36,268 bases of DNA from Opitutia bacterium (GCA_003558065.1 PWMU01000012.1:1-36268), one strand, 5' to 3'. Shown: positions 9,626 through 18,916, counted from the first letter of the stretch. Made by a program: numbers and translations. The notes: generated by a model not told the origin, from the letters alone.

Positions 9626-9926
9626 CGCTTTCCCTTTCTGGTTGTGTTGCGGGCGGAGGTTTTTCCCGGCCGGCCTGTGGGCGGGAGCGGCGGTCGGTAC
9701 GGATTACGCGACTAGGTTGAAAGTCTATCGGGTCGGTCAATGAGTGGGCGAGTCGATTCGCTTGGGCTGACTCGAAAAGGTATTTCAGGCGGGGATTTGT
9801 GTATTCAAGCCCTTCAGCGCCACATCGAGGAGAAAACCTTTTCGAACAACCTCTCGCTTGAAACAAACGCGAGCAACGGTGCCTTTGGCGTGTTCGTGTA
9901 TCGTGTATAAAGAGGATTTGAAGCTG
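9626..9926. other. 301-base intergenic region upstream of the PL8 gene
   Basis: No gene is seen here. It carries the PL8 ribosome binding site (complement of 9628-9639), a possible minus-strand promoter (TTGACC, complement of 9735-9740, and a weak ACCTAG, complement of 9712-9717, 17 bases apart), and an inverted repeat CGAGTC/GACTCG at 9749-9774 that could be an operator. The end of the neighbouring transporter gene lies at its right edge without a clear terminator. Confidence 0.4.
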
Positions 9927-10886
9927 TTATTCCCAGCCTCTTCCCCGTCCGTTTCCAGAGGGCGGTTCGCCGACGGGTTGGGACAACCTGGCCCGGGTTC
10001 CCTTTTGGGCGAGCCAGACGCCCGCGATGATAAGTAGGCCCCCCGTGATGGCCGGCAGACCGATCCGCTCGCCGAGAATGAGGGCGCCGGCGATCACGGC
10101 GACAAGCGGGATCAGGTAGGTTACCAGTGTGGTGTTGGTCGCCCCGACCCGTTCGATCAGCGTGTAGAATATCAGAAAGGCGGCCCCTGTCCCGAGAGCT
10201 CCCAGGGCGAAGACGGACCCCGCGACGGAGAGAGTGATCTCCGACGGATCGGGAAGCGGATCGATCAGAAAGGCCGCCGGGACGGTCACTATAAACGCCG
10301 TCAGTACCTGGCCCGTTGCGATGGTCAGCGGGGAGGAGATTCCGGAAACCCGTTGGTTCGCGTAAACGGCGCCCAGAGCGTACATGATTGTCGCTGCGAT
10401 GACGACCGCGATCGCTGCGAGCCGTCCCGGATCCCTCGGGTCCGCGGCCACGGTGAGAGCGACGCCCGAGAGCGCGAGAGCGAGGCCCGCGATACGGGCG
10501 CGGGTGAATCGTTCCAGCCTGACCGCAACCGAAACCAGTAATGTCGAGGTCGGAACCGCGGCCATCAGAAGCGCGACCAGGCCCGAAGGGAGCCATTGCT
10601 GGGCCCAGGCGACGCCGGTCCAGGGAATGGCGTTCGTGATCACGCCCAGGACGAGGAGATGGCCCCAGATCCGGGCCGAACGCGGAAGCCGTCCGTTCCG
10701 CATCCGGAGAGCCGCGTAGAGGACCAGAGCCCCCACACCCGTCCTCCCCACGACAATCCACACCGGGCCGAATCCCCTCAGGGCAATCTCGATGAAAAGG
10801 AACGACAGGCCCCACATGCCCGCGAGGGTCAACAGCAGACCGGTTTCCGCCCGGCCGAACGACCGCGGAACAAGCGCGGATCTCAC
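9927..10886 (-). CDS. DMT superfamily (EamA-type) transporter
   Basis: A 319-residue integral membrane protein with about ten hydrophobic segments arranged as two EamA repeats (roughly residues 15-145 and 160-300). The recognisable parts are 'LLLTLAGMWGLSFLFIEIAL' at the first segment, 'TNAIPWTGVAWAQQWLPSGL' in the first repeat and 'GTGAAFLIFYTLIERVGATN' with 'LIPLVAVIAGALILGE' in the second, all typical of drug/metabolite transporters. The start is a GTG at 10886; no in-frame ATG lies nearby. These proteins move small metabolites across the inner membrane, often as exporters. The substrate cannot be told. It is the only transporter in the window and stands alone between the PL8 gene and the GH115 operon on the same strand, so a link with sugar or uronate transport is only a guess. 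Confidence 0.9.
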   Translation of the reverse strand: MRSALVPRSFGRAETGLLLTLAGMWGLSFLFIEIALRGFGPVWIVVGRTGVGALVLYAALRMRNGRLPRSARIWGHLLVLGVITNAIPWTGVAWAQQWLPSGLVALLMAAVPTSTLLVSVAVRLERFTRARIAGLALALSGVALTVAADPRDPGRLAAIAVVIAATIMYALGAVYANQRVSGISSPLTIATGQVLTAFIVTVPAAFLIDPLPDPSEITLSVAGSVFALGALGTGAAFLIFYTLIERVGATNTTLVTYLIPLVAVIAGALILGERIGLPAITGGLLIIAGVWLAQKGTRARLSQPVGEPPSGNGRGRGWE

Positions 10887-10928
10887 GGCAGCATCGAGAG
10901 CCTATGCCGGGCGGCACCGGAGTTCGCC

Positions 10929-10950
10929 GCGCGGTGCGCCCGCACCGCGC
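10929..10950 (-). terminator. Strong hairpin downstream of the GH115 operon
   Basis: A perfect 10-base inverted repeat (GCGCGGTGCG / CGCACCGCGC) is separated by only CC, so about 8-9 bp can pair around a small loop. It lies 62 bases beyond the stop of the GH115 gene. There is no following T-run, so it is a possible 3'-end hairpin rather than a classic rho-independent terminator. Confidence 0.4.
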
Positions 10951-11011
10951 CGGTAAGGGGATACCGCTTGCGGGGCCCTTCTTCTATCCTTCCATGGTTA
11001 TCCTTCATTTT

Positions 11012-14000
11012 TCAATTTGCCAGCCGTACCCTGAGCCGCATAAAGCGGGAACCGGCGGAATCGTTGCCGGTATCGGCCACGTTTTCAATCACGATCGGAT
11101 CCTCGCCGCCGGGATAGGGATGGTCGGTGCTGTTCCAGATGGATTCCCATTGCTGCAGGTCGGAGGAGGCATCGACCAGGTAGGTGATTTCCTCAGCCGC
11201 CGCTTTGGCTCGGGTGAACTGGAACGTCTTTCCGTCCTTGGAGCGTACCAGGACGGGGGCGGAGGCCGACGCGGGAACCAGGGGATGACCGCCCGCGGCG
11301 AATTCGAGCAGGTTGTCGATTCCGTCCCGATCGGGATCGGCCAGCGGGCCGCTGATCGAGTTATCGCGCAGTTCCTCAAGGGAAAAAAACTGCCCGCGCC
11401 AGGCGCCGAAGCGGGGAGGGAGCGGTCCGGCGGAAGCCTGGGTCAGCGCGAGGTCGCTCACGCTTTCGCCGTCGGCGCGAAACAGGGCGCTGACGCGGTT
11501 CATGCTGCTGCCACCCAGCCGGGAAAGATTCCGGTAGTCGGGAATGGTAATCGTTTCCACCTGTTCCCAGGCACCCGAATCGTCATCGAATTGATCAAAG
11601 CGCAGCTTCAGCGAATCCGTTTCGGATCGGGTATATACGATGAGCCGGTACTGGCGGTAATCGGTCGTGCTCGTTTTCAAGCCGGACATGCCGGTCTGGT
11701 ATTCCGTGTCCCCGAACAGATTTCCATTGTCGGAAATCCCCAGCGTGGAGCCCCCATCGGTTGCGCCGATACGCACGCCGGCGTAGGGCCGGGCTCCGTC
11801 GCCGTCGGCCTGAAAACGGAAAACGGTCCGATTGTCGGTGGCGTCGCCGCCGAATCGCATCCGAAAATACAATACGGTCGTGGTGTCGTCCCCGAGACTC
11901 AGTTCCAGGGGTGCGTCGAGGACGTTCGACTGGTCGAAAATCAACCACGAACCCGCCCAGTTGTCGTTGCGGGTGCTGGCGAGTACGCCGTCGGCGATGT
12001 AAGTCCAGCTTCCGAAAGACCAACCGTCGGGACCGTAAAAATCGGTTTCATAAAGCACGGCGTGGGCGGGAAGGTCGTCGAAAAACGCGTCGGTCCCCGC
12101 TTCCTCGCCGGGATCGGGATCGTCGGGCGCGACCGCTTCACGCGCCTCGCGAACCGCGTCGCGGCGGGTACGGAAGTTGAAGACCCCCTCGGGGTGGTAC
12201 CAGCTTCTGAACACCCCGTGCTGGGCGCCGTCGAGGCTCGATACCATCTCTTCGGCCGCCTCGTCCGCCTTTACGGCGTGCGCAACCAGGTCCTCGTTGC
12301 GTTCGTCGACGCGCGCCCGAAGGGCTTGGCCCAGGTGCAGCACGGTTTCGGTGGCGTGCCGGAGAAAATAGGCCTGTACGCGGAGATTGTCGTTGAAGAA
12401 GGGCCGGGCCCTTTCCGGCAGCGCGTCAAGCAGCGCGTCGGCGTCGGCGGTCAGCTCCTCCAGTTCGACGGCCGATTCCCCGAGACCGGCAATGAGGGCG
12501 TCGACTTCCGTCTCGACCCCGTGGAAGGACGGCTCGATGCGGAACCAGTCGCCGCTCCAGAAAGGATCGAGGTCCTGGCTCGGATTTCGGGAGGCTTTGA
12601 GGCGCCCGGTGAGGATGTCGATCGAACGCCCGAGGCGAAGGTCCTGGAAAATATACTGGCGCTCGAATCCGGGGAGGTCCGGTTCGCGCTGGCGCCAGTG
12701 GGCCTCGAAGAGGCGGCGGTAAAGGTCGGCCGCGTCGTCGGCGTATTCGGAACCGAAATACGTCTCACAAAAACGGTCGAGAAACACGTCGGAATCGTAG
12801 GCGTCGAAATCCCACAACAGCCGCGCGTTGGCGTCGAGTTCCAGCACGTGTTCGCGGATGTTGCCGGCGTTGACCACGGAGTAGGCGAGGGGAATCCCGC
12901 TGCGTCCGGCCACGGTCCGGTAATTGCGTTCCATTTTCCAAGGCCCCTCGGCCTGGACCATGTGGGAACCGGTTGAGTTGAACTGGAAATTCATGTAATA
13001 GCCAATGGGTTGCTCCGGGGGAATCTCCTGGGTCAGCACATCCTGGGCGGGAAAGTGGTCGCGACGGGCGGCGACAAAGTTCCAGGTCAGGTTATCCCGT
13101 TCGGGCAGCTCCAGGTGGCCGTCCGCGACGAGGCCGGTCTTTTCGTTGTAGAGGAGGGTTCGCATCGGCAGGTCGTCGCGGCCGGTTACGGTTTCCAAAA
13201 GCTCGATCTGGCTGTCCATCATGGAGCGGATAACCTCGCCGCGGTCTTCGTCGGAATCGGGCGCATCCGGAAACGCCTCCCAGAACGCGTGGTCGCGCTT
13301 GCCCCGGAAACCGATCATCCAGACCGTCTCGAGATCGTTTTCCAGGACGGTTTCAATATGATATTCCCAAAACTCCAGGAGCTTGTCCTTGTTGGCCAGG
13401 GTGGCTTCGGGCGGGCTTTGGTTTCGTATGTTCTCCCAGTAGTTGTTCCAGCGGTTGAACCCGATTCCCAGCCAGGCGCCGAGGGGTGACTGGTGGCTCG
13501 TGCTCACCGCCAGGCCGTATTCCTTCGCCATCAGGGCATCGGAAGCGGCCTCGTAGGGAGCATTGAATCCGGGGGCGGTCAGCGCGTTCAACTCCAGCAC
13601 GTTGAGCTTTAGCCGCATCATCGTTTCCGCGTAGGCCCGAAAGTTCTCCTCGGACCGTTGTCTCCAGGGGGAGAGGCGGCGTTGGTCGTTCGGGAACCAG
13701 GCGCGCCACTCGACTTCCGGCGGATCGAAATGGCTGTGAAAGGCTTCCGAAAGGGCGATCCGTTCGCGGCTTTCGGGCGGTCGCGAGGCCCAGAACCACA
13801 GGGGGGAGACCCCGAGGACTTCTTCGGAGAAGGTGTAGATCGCGTAGATGGTGCCGCGCATGTCACTGCCGTGCAAAACGATGTGGGGCGTTCCGTCGAC
13901 CTCGCGCACGTAGACCGCATGCGACTCGCGACCCTGTACGTCGCCGGAAAGCTCCAGCCCGGGCCAATCGCTCTCCGGGCCCGCCACGACCAGCACGGGG

Positions 14001-14251
14001 GAGTCGCCGGTCTCCGGCCATTCACCGGCCCCTACCAGCGGCGATGTTTCGCCGAACACCCGTTCCAGGTCGCGCCGCAGGTCTTCGACGGCGCGCAGGA
14101 CCGGTGCCGGCTCATTCGGGTCCACCAGGACCCCGGCTCCGGGAAAGATCTCGACTTCAACCGCGGAGGCGGTGCTTGCGGCGGCAATGACGCTGCAGCA
14201 GATCGTTCTCATTCGGGCGGACAGGCGGGTCGGAGAAGGTGTCATCATCAT
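11012..14251 (-). CDS. GH115-like alpha-glucuronidase with C-terminal LamG-like and tail domains (1079 aa)
   Basis: The last gene of a three-gene minus-strand run, 15 bases after the stop of the preceding GH115-like gene. It starts with MMMTPSPTRLSARMRTICC and a short signal peptide. Residues about 30-715 carry GH115 features: 'SDMRGTIYAIYTFSEEVLGVSPLWFW', 'GFRGKRDHAFWE', 'LYNEKTGLVADG', 'NFVAARRDHFP', and 'SVVNAGNIREHVLELDANARLLWDFDAY', which fits the family's 'NVGDLKPxE' region. Known GH115 enzymes release glucuronic acid side chains from xylan and similar glycans. Residues about 723-940 form a LamG-like beta-sandwich (FGSWTYIADGVLASTRNDNW) nearly duplicated in the secreted protein at 18955, and residues 945-1079 form the shared tail ending RFMRLRVRLAN. 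The extra C-terminal part is absent from the neighbouring GH115 copy. Substrate and catalytic residues were not verified. Confidence 0.85.
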   Translation of the reverse strand: MMMTPSPTRLSARMRTICCSVIAAASTASAVEVEIFPGAGVLVDPNEPAPVLRAVEDLRRDLERVFGETSPLVGAGEWPETGDSPVLVVAGPESDWPGLELSGDVQGRESHAVYVREVDGTPHIVLHGSDMRGTIYAIYTFSEEVLGVSPLWFWASRPPESRERIALSEAFHSHFDPPEVEWRAWFPNDQRRLSPWRQRSEENFRAYAETMMRLKLNVLELNALTAPGFNAPYEAASDALMAKEYGLAVSTSHQSPLGAWLGIGFNRWNNYWENIRNQSPPEATLANKDKLLEFWEYHIETVLENDLETVWMIGFRGKRDHAFWEAFPDAPDSDEDRGEVIRSMMDSQIELLETVTGRDDLPMRTLLYNEKTGLVADGHLELPERDNLTWNFVAARRDHFPAQDVLTQEIPPEQPIGYYMNFQFNSTGSHMVQAEGPWKMERNYRTVAGRSGIPLAYSVVNAGNIREHVLELDANARLLWDFDAYDSDVFLDRFCETYFGSEYADDAADLYRRLFEAHWRQREPDLPGFERQYIFQDLRLGRSIDILTGRLKASRNPSQDLDPFWSGDWFRIEPSFHGVETEVDALIAGLGESAVELEELTADADALLDALPERARPFFNDNLRVQAYFLRHATETVLHLGQALRARVDERNEDLVAHAVKADEAAEEMVSSLDGAQHGVFRSWYHPEGVFNFRTRRDAVREAREAVAPDDPDPGEEAGTDAFFDDLPAHAVLYETDFYGPDGWSFGSWTYIADGVLASTRNDNWAGSWLIFDQSNVLDAPLELSLGDDTTTVLYFRMRFGGDATDNRTVFRFQADGDGARPYAGVRIGATDGGSTLGISDNGNLFGDTEYQTGMSGLKTSTTDYRQYRLIVYTRSETDSLKLRFDQFDDDSGAWEQVETITIPDYRNLSRLGGSSMNRVSALFRADGESVSDLALTQASAGPLPPRFGAWRGQFFSLEELRDNSISGPLADPDRDGIDNLLEFAAGGHPLVPASASAPVLVRSKDGKTFQFTRAKAAAEEITYLVDASSDLQQWESIWNSTDHPYPGGEDPIVIENVADTGNDSAGSRFMRLRVRLAN

Positions 14252-14266
14252 AACTGCGTTTCATTT

Positions 14267-16384
14267 CTACCGGGTTGATTCGAGAAGATCGGCGATCTCT
14301 TCGCGGCGTTCGTGAAAGTGAAAATGGGTGCGTGGGGCGTACCAGTCGGTGAAGTCGCCGTGTTCGGTTTCGGAAAGGATGTCGATCATCCGGATAATGG
14401 CGCGATCGGCTTGTTCGATCTCCGGAGCGATTTCCCGGTCCTCTGAAAGGTCGAGCATCGCCCGTCCCAGATGATACACAACTTCGGAGGCGTGTTTCAG
14501 AAAATAGGCCTGCACCCGCAGGTTGTCGTTGAAAAACATCTTTCGAGCCTCCGGAAGGCGCTCGAGCAGGGCGTCCGCTCGCCGGGTCACGTGTTCGAGC
14601 TGTTCGACTGATTCCCGCATTCCCAGGATGAGCGCTTCGACTTCGGTGTCCGCGCCGGTCGCGGCCGGGTCGATGCGGAACCAGTCGCCTCCCCAGAAAG
14701 GATTCAGGTCGGCTTCGCGCTCCTTGAGTTTGGGGATGAGGATGCGCATGGCGCGGTGAAGGCGGAGATCCTGAAAGAGATATTGCCTCGGAAAATCCTC
14801 GAGGTCCGGTTCGCGCTGCTCCCAGTAGGCGTCGTAAAAATCCCGATACAACCCGGCAATGGCTCCGGCGGCTTCGTCGCCGAAATACGTGCTGCCAAAG
14901 CGCTCGAGGAAACGGTCGCTGTCATAAGCGTCGAAATCCCACATCATCGCCGCGTTGGAGGCGAGTTCCATAACGTGCTCCCGGACGTTTCCGGCATTGA
15001 CCACCGAAAGCGTGACGCCGGCCGGGCTCAATGACTTTACCTTCCGGAAATTGCGTTCCATTTTCCAGGGGCCTTCCCCCTGGGCGATAAAGGAACCGGT
15101 CGATACAAATTGAAAGTTGAAGTAATAGCCCGTCAACGGGGCCTCGCTGAAATCGAAACCCATCAGATCCGGCGGAGGGAAATGATCCCGCCTGGCGGCG
15201 ACAAAGTTATAGATGAGGCTCGGCTCCCGCGGCAGTTCCAAAAGCCCGCGGGCCATAAAGTCGGACTTTTCGTTGTACAGGGTGATGCGCATCGGCGGGT
15301 GGTTGTCTCCCGTAACGGCCTTCAGCAGGTCCACCTGTTCGCGCAGCATCTCCTCGATCACCTCCGCGCGGAGTTCGTCGGTGCCCGGATCTTCAAAGTT
15401 ATCCCTTTCCCAGAACGCCACGTCCCCGCTGCCGCGAAAAGCGATCGGCCAGACCACTTCAAGCGCATGATGCCGCGCGGCCTCGATGTGGTACTCCCAG
15501 TATTCGAAAAGGGAGTTCTTGTCGTGGATGGAACGGGCGGGCGCGTCATCGAAGCCCCTGATCCTTTCCCAGTAGCGGGTCCATCGGTTGATGTCCGGAT
15601 GCGCCCCCAGGGGCGCGGTATGGGTGGCCGTTACGGCTAATCCGTAGCGTTTGGCCATTGCGGCGTTCGGATGAAGCTGGTACTCTTCGGAAAAGCCTCC
15701 GTGGAGCACCGACAACATATCCAGGCAGTTCATCTTGAGCCGAAGCATTGCTTCGGCGTAGGCGTCATGCTTTTCCTGATTCCGGTTTCGCCAGGGATTG
15801 AGCTGGGTCTGGCCCATGGGAAACCAGGCGCGCCACTTGACTTCCGGCGAATCGAAATGGATATGGAAGTCCTTCGGAACGGCGATCCGGTCGCGTTTTT
15901 CGGGCGGTTGCGAAGCCCAGAACCACAGGGGGGACACCCCGAGGATTTCCTCCGAGAACGTGTAGATCGCGTAGAGGGTTCCGCGCATGTCGCTGCCGTG
16001 CAGGACGACGTGGGGCGTTCCGTCGACCTCGCGCACGTAAACCGCGTGCGACTCGCGCCCCTGTACCTCGCCGGAGAGCTCCAGCCCGGGCCAATCGCTT
16101 TCCGGGCCGGCCACCACCAGCACGGTTGAGTCGCGGGCTTCCGGCCACTCGGCGGAGGACAGGGTGGGGGATTCCCGGCCGAATACTCTTGAAAGGTCCC
16201 TCTGTAAATCCTCGACGGCCCGGTGAACCGGCGCCGCTTCCCGCGAGTCCACGGCGATTCCTACCCCCGGCTCGATATCAATCGCCGCGTAGGTGCCTGC
16301 GGCGGACCCGAGGATCAGTCCGGCAACGGCGTTCCAGAGGATTCGCGATTTGGCCGAAACGGTCCTTGGACCATACGGGCCCAT
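14267..16384 (-). CDS. GH115-like alpha-glucuronidase, catalytic part only (705 aa)
   Basis: The start is taken as the ATG at 16384, one base after the TGA of the pseudopilin gene, which suggests translational coupling; the frame also reaches a TTG at 16402 that would overlap it. The N-terminus (SRILWNAVAGLILGSAAGTYA) is a likely signal peptide. The same GH115 blocks as in the next gene are present: 'SDMRGTLYAIYTFSEEILGVSPLWFW', 'AFRGSGDVAFWERD', 'LYNEKSDFMARG', 'SVVNAGNVREHVMELASNAAMMWDFDAY'. A 75-residue stretch starting at VLVVAGPESDWPG differs from the downstream copy at only five positions, and the DNA is close to identical there, while other parts are much more diverged. It lacks the LamG-like and tail domains. 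The pair is a tandem duplication, presumably acting on related glucuronate linkages. Confidence 0.85.
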   Translation of the reverse strand: MGPYGPRTVSAKSRILWNAVAGLILGSAAGTYAAIDIEPGVGIAVDSREAAPVHRAVEDLQRDLSRVFGRESPTLSSAEWPEARDSTVLVVAGPESDWPGLELSGEVQGRESHAVYVREVDGTPHVVLHGSDMRGTLYAIYTFSEEILGVSPLWFWASQPPEKRDRIAVPKDFHIHFDSPEVKWRAWFPMGQTQLNPWRNRNQEKHDAYAEAMLRLKMNCLDMLSVLHGGFSEEYQLHPNAAMAKRYGLAVTATHTAPLGAHPDINRWTRYWERIRGFDDAPARSIHDKNSLFEYWEYHIEAARHHALEVVWPIAFRGSGDVAFWERDNFEDPGTDELRAEVIEEMLREQVDLLKAVTGDNHPPMRITLYNEKSDFMARGLLELPREPSLIYNFVAARRDHFPPPDLMGFDFSEAPLTGYYFNFQFVSTGSFIAQGEGPWKMERNFRKVKSLSPAGVTLSVVNAGNVREHVMELASNAAMMWDFDAYDSDRFLERFGSTYFGDEAAGAIAGLYRDFYDAYWEQREPDLEDFPRQYLFQDLRLHRAMRILIPKLKEREADLNPFWGGDWFRIDPAATGADTEVEALILGMRESVEQLEHVTRRADALLERLPEARKMFFNDNLRVQAYFLKHASEVVYHLGRAMLDLSEDREIAPEIEQADRAIIRMIDILSETEHGDFTDWYAPRTHFHFHERREEIADLLESTR

Positions 16385-16385
16385 G

Positions 16386-17180
16386 TCAATTGCGCATGAC
16401 AACGTTGTTCATGTTCTCGTCGACATACCCGAGAAATCCGATTTGCCGCAATTCCTGCCGCCCCATGGTGCGCACGCTTCCGTCGAGAAAGGCCATGTTC
16501 GCGCTGCCGCCGTGACGCATCTGAATCCCGTCAAGGCCGGAAGGTTGCCAGCCCCGGATCTGGTAGCGTTGGCTTCCGTTTCCGGGAGAGTTGTAGGGAT
16601 CGTAGTCGCCGGGCATAACGCTGTCCACGAAAGTGAAGTAGCGGGACGGATCGCGGACGGCGTTGGCGTTGAGGCGGTGGCCCGCGCCGACAACGGATCC
16701 TGCCTCGGCATAATCCGTACCGCCGACAAGGGGCGGTGCCGTCGTGATCATGTTCATGCCGTAGACGCGGAAGTTGTGTCGTCCAGGCGCCTCCTCCCGG
16801 ATCTGTTCCCATGAATAGGGATGTTCCGAGGGGCAAACCGTGACGGCGCGGTTGTCCAGGAAACCATCGTTCTCAAGTCTTTGAGCCCAATGGGGTACAT
16901 CTTCAGAGCCATCACCCGATGCGCTGTGCACATCGATGCGGCCCTCGTTGTCTTCGAGAAACAGATTCAAGGCGAGGGTCAGATCCCGCAGATTGCCGAT
17001 GCAACGCGAGGCGCGGGCGCTGTCCCGGACCGCGCTGACAACCGGAATCAGGATTGCCGCCAGAATGCCGATGATGGCAATCACCGTGAGGAGCTCGATC
17101 AACGTGAAAGCGCGGTTTTGCGCCATTCGGGTTGCCTTCCGGCCGGGGGCGAATCCGGTTCGCTGGTGTAGGGTGTTCAT
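16386..17180 (-). CDS. Type II secretion/type IV pilin-like pseudopilin with H-X9-DG motif
   Basis: Contains the class III leader and helix '[23 protein letters not shown]', with Ala before the processed Phe and Glu at +5, so it should be cut and methylated by a prepilin peptidase. Near the C-terminus '[12 protein letters not shown]' fits the prepilin processing-associated H-X9-DG motif that is common in Verrucomicrobiota, Planctomycetes and Lentisphaerae. The start is uncertain: ATGs lie at 17195, 17180 and 17126, the last with a GGAAGG site 8 bases upstream. I prefer 17180 because the long leader [12 protein letters not shown] resembles [12 protein letters not shown] of the second pseudopilin at 26512. 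It heads the operon with two GH115 genes and is divergent from a LacI regulator. The role is likely a minor pseudopilus or surface component; a direct link to glycan handling is inferred from context only. Confidence 0.88.
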   Translation of the reverse strand: MNTLHQRTGFAPGRKATRMAQNRAFTLIELLTVIAIIGILAAILIPVVSAVRDSARASRCIGNLRDLTLALNLFLEDNEGRIDVHSASGDGSEDVPHWAQRLENDGFLDNRAVTVCPSEHPYSWEQIREEAPGRHNFRVYGMNMITTAPPLVGGTDYAEAGSVVGAGHRLNANAVRDPSRYFTFVDSVMPGDYDPYNSPGNGSQRYQIRGWQPSGLDGIQMRHGGSANMAFLDGSVRTMGRQELRQIGFLGYVDENMNNVVMRN

Positions 17181-17644
17181 CGTTGGAGTTATCATGGAGT
17201 TGTTATTTGAGCTTTAGTCGAAGTTGTATTGTCGGGGTCCCTGGAAAACCGCCTGGAACCGGAGGGTGCTGTTAATCATATCCCTGATTGATGAAAAGCG
17301 CGATTGGTGTCATTGCATTTCCCTGTGAAAACTCGCCGCCCTCCGGGACGGAGGAAGACGGTTTGCGGATTTCATCTTGCACGGGTACTACCGTTTTTGA
17401 GTTGACGTGATGCAGGCCGTGTGGACAGAACGACGGCTTTCAAAGCCAACGCTAGGTGAATGGGCAAACCTTGCCAAGCGCGCTCTTATTGTAACTGTAC
17501 AATTGACCCGGAGATTCTTTCCGGGCCCCGTCCTTCGCTTGATTTCTTATCCCAGTACTGTTTCAGCTTGATTTTTAATTACTCTAACGCTTCTCTCTTC
17601 CACCTTGACGTTGCCGGGTTCGTTGCGGTGTAATCAAGCTCTTA
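17181..17644. promoter_or_regulatory. 464-base divergent regulatory region between pseudopilin-GH115 operon and LacI regulator
   Basis: No gene is seen. It holds a perfect inverted repeat ATTGTA-ACTG-TACAAT at 17488-17503, a smaller one GGCAA-ACC-TTGCC at 17463-17475, and a hairpin CCTCCG-GGA-CGGAGG at 17340-17354 in the leader of the pseudopilin. The motif GCTTGATT occurs at 17537 and 17566 and, in the opposite orientation, as AATCAAGC at 17632. The TATGAT at 17274-17279 (minus strand) may be a -10 box without a good -35. These are candidate operators for the adjacent LacI protein. Confidence 0.45.
17605..17634 (+). promoter_or_regulatory. Predicted promoter of the LacI regulator gene
   Basis: TTGACG at 17605-17610 and TGTAAT at 17629-17634 are separated by 18 bases. 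The expected transcription start (about 17641) falls only a few bases before the ATG at 17645 and no Shine-Dalgarno sequence is present, so the message may be leaderless. The -10 box overlaps the inverted AATCAAGC half-site, which would suit self-repression. Confidence 0.4.
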
Positions 17645-18733
17645 ATGCCAGGTGATACTCGTGTTACGCTCAAAGTTATTGCGAAGGCCGCGGGCCTTTC
17701 CAAGTCGGCGGTGTCGATGGCTTTGCGGAACCATCCCAGCTTGGCTAAAGCGACACGAGAGCGTGTCTGCGAGCTGGCCGAACAGATGGGTTACCGTCCC
17801 GATCCCGCTCTCTCGGCTCTCGCCTCCTACCGCCACGGAAAACACGGGCGCGTTGGCGAAACGCTTGCCTGGGTGACGAATTGGGCCACGAGTGATGAAT
17901 GGGAGCACACCTCGCCCGTATACCGCTCGTACTATACCGGCGCCTGCCGCCGCGCCGAGCGGCTGGGATACCGTGTGGCGCATTTCTGGTTGAGGGAACC
18001 GGGAATGAACCGGGAGCGCTTCGAGCAGATTCTCTACTCGCGCGGGATTCGTGGACTTCTGCTGGCACCGCTGCCGCTTCCCCTCGTGAGTTTCGATCTT
18101 ACCTGGCCCAGGTACGCGGCCGTCACGATCGGCACCTCCATCCAGCGTCCGTCGCTGCACCGGGTGACGTTTTCTCCCCACAGTTCGACGATGCTGGCCC
18201 TTAACCGGTTGCGCCGGCGGGGCTACCGCAGAATCGGCTGCGTGTTGCCGGTCGAGGCCGATAAACGCACGGAACATGCGTGGCTCGCCGCTTTCCTGCT
18301 GGACCAGTACAGTCACCAGGAAATCAATCCGGTTCCCCCGCTGCTTCTGCACCCGAAACAGCGGCGACGCGATCGTTTTTGCGCCTGGCTGAAAACCCAC
18401 CGGCCCGAGGCGGTGATCACCGTCGGCGCCCGGTTTCCTTTGGCCGTGCGCGAGTGGTGCGGGGACTGCGGGCTGGCCGTTCCGGAAGACTGCGGGCTCG
18501 CGGTGATTTCCAATGTCCCCCTCAAAGGGGAGCTGTCGGGGATACACGAGCCGTCGGAAGAAATGGGGGAGACCGCCGTGGATGTGCTGACGGGGATGTT
18601 GTACCGCAACGAACTCGGCTTGCCGCTCCTCCCCCGGCGCACGATGCTGGAAGGAACGTGGGTGGAAGGTCGAACCGTGCGTCGCGCCGGCTGGCGGCGG
18701 GAGGTCGGAAAACAGTCGAGCCCCTACGTGTGA
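17645..18733 (+). CDS. LacI family transcriptional regulator
   Basis: A 362-residue one-component regulator. Residues 7-27 (VTLKVIAKAAGLSKSAVSMAL) are the LacI helix-turn-helix, followed by the hinge region 'ATRERVCELAEQMGYRPDPALSALASYR'. The rest is the periplasmic-binding-protein-like effector domain, with 'GIRGLLLAPL' and 'RRRGYRRIGCVLPV' as typical strands. It should bind DNA as a dimer and respond to a sugar or oligosaccharide. It is divergent from the pseudopilin-GH115 operon and is followed by the secreted LamG-like gene, the usual arrangement for a local regulator. The ligand is unknown; released glucuronate or an unsaturated disaccharide would be a reasonable guess but is not shown. 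Confidence 0.93.
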   Translation: MPGDTRVTLKVIAKAAGLSKSAVSMALRNHPSLAKATRERVCELAEQMGYRPDPALSALASYRHGKHGRVGETLAWVTNWATSDEWEHTSPVYRSYYTGACRRAERLGYRVAHFWLREPGMNRERFEQILYSRGIRGLLLAPLPLPLVSFDLTWPRYAAVTIGTSIQRPSLHRVTFSPHSSTMLALNRLRRRGYRRIGCVLPVEADKRTEHAWLAAFLLDQYSHQEINPVPPLLLHPKQRRRDRFCAWLKTHRPEAVITVGARFPLAVREWCGDCGLAVPEDCGLAVISNVPLKGELSGIHEPSEEMGETAVDVLTGMLYRNELGLPLLPRRTMLEGTWVEGRTVRRAGWRREVGKQSSPYV

Positions 18734-18896
18734 CCCGGGCGGCTTCCACGGCTTGTGCCGGGGTGTCCGTTCGGCGAAGCGTGGCGCGCGGGCGGCGATC
18801 GCCCTCACAGAAGGCTTTCGTTGGTTTGTACAGGTTCAGTAATCCGGGACTTGTCGGCCCCGTCGATTGGAATGAGTCTCGGGAAGACGAACAAGC

Positions 18897-18916
18897 GCAT
18901 GCCATCCTCGGCATGC
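18897..18916 (+). promoter_or_regulatory. Inverted repeat upstream of the secreted LamG-like gene
   Basis: GCATGCC and GGCATGC are perfect 7-base arms separated by ATCCTC, ending 38 bases before the ATG at 18955. It lies in the 221-base gap after the LacI gene. It could be an operator or an mRNA hairpin; there is no T-run to suggest a terminator. Confidence 0.35.

Noticed and set aside
10904-12976. 690-codon open frame opposite the long GH115 gene
   Set aside because: Antisense to a well-supported gene; its composition reflects the mirror of the GH115 codons.
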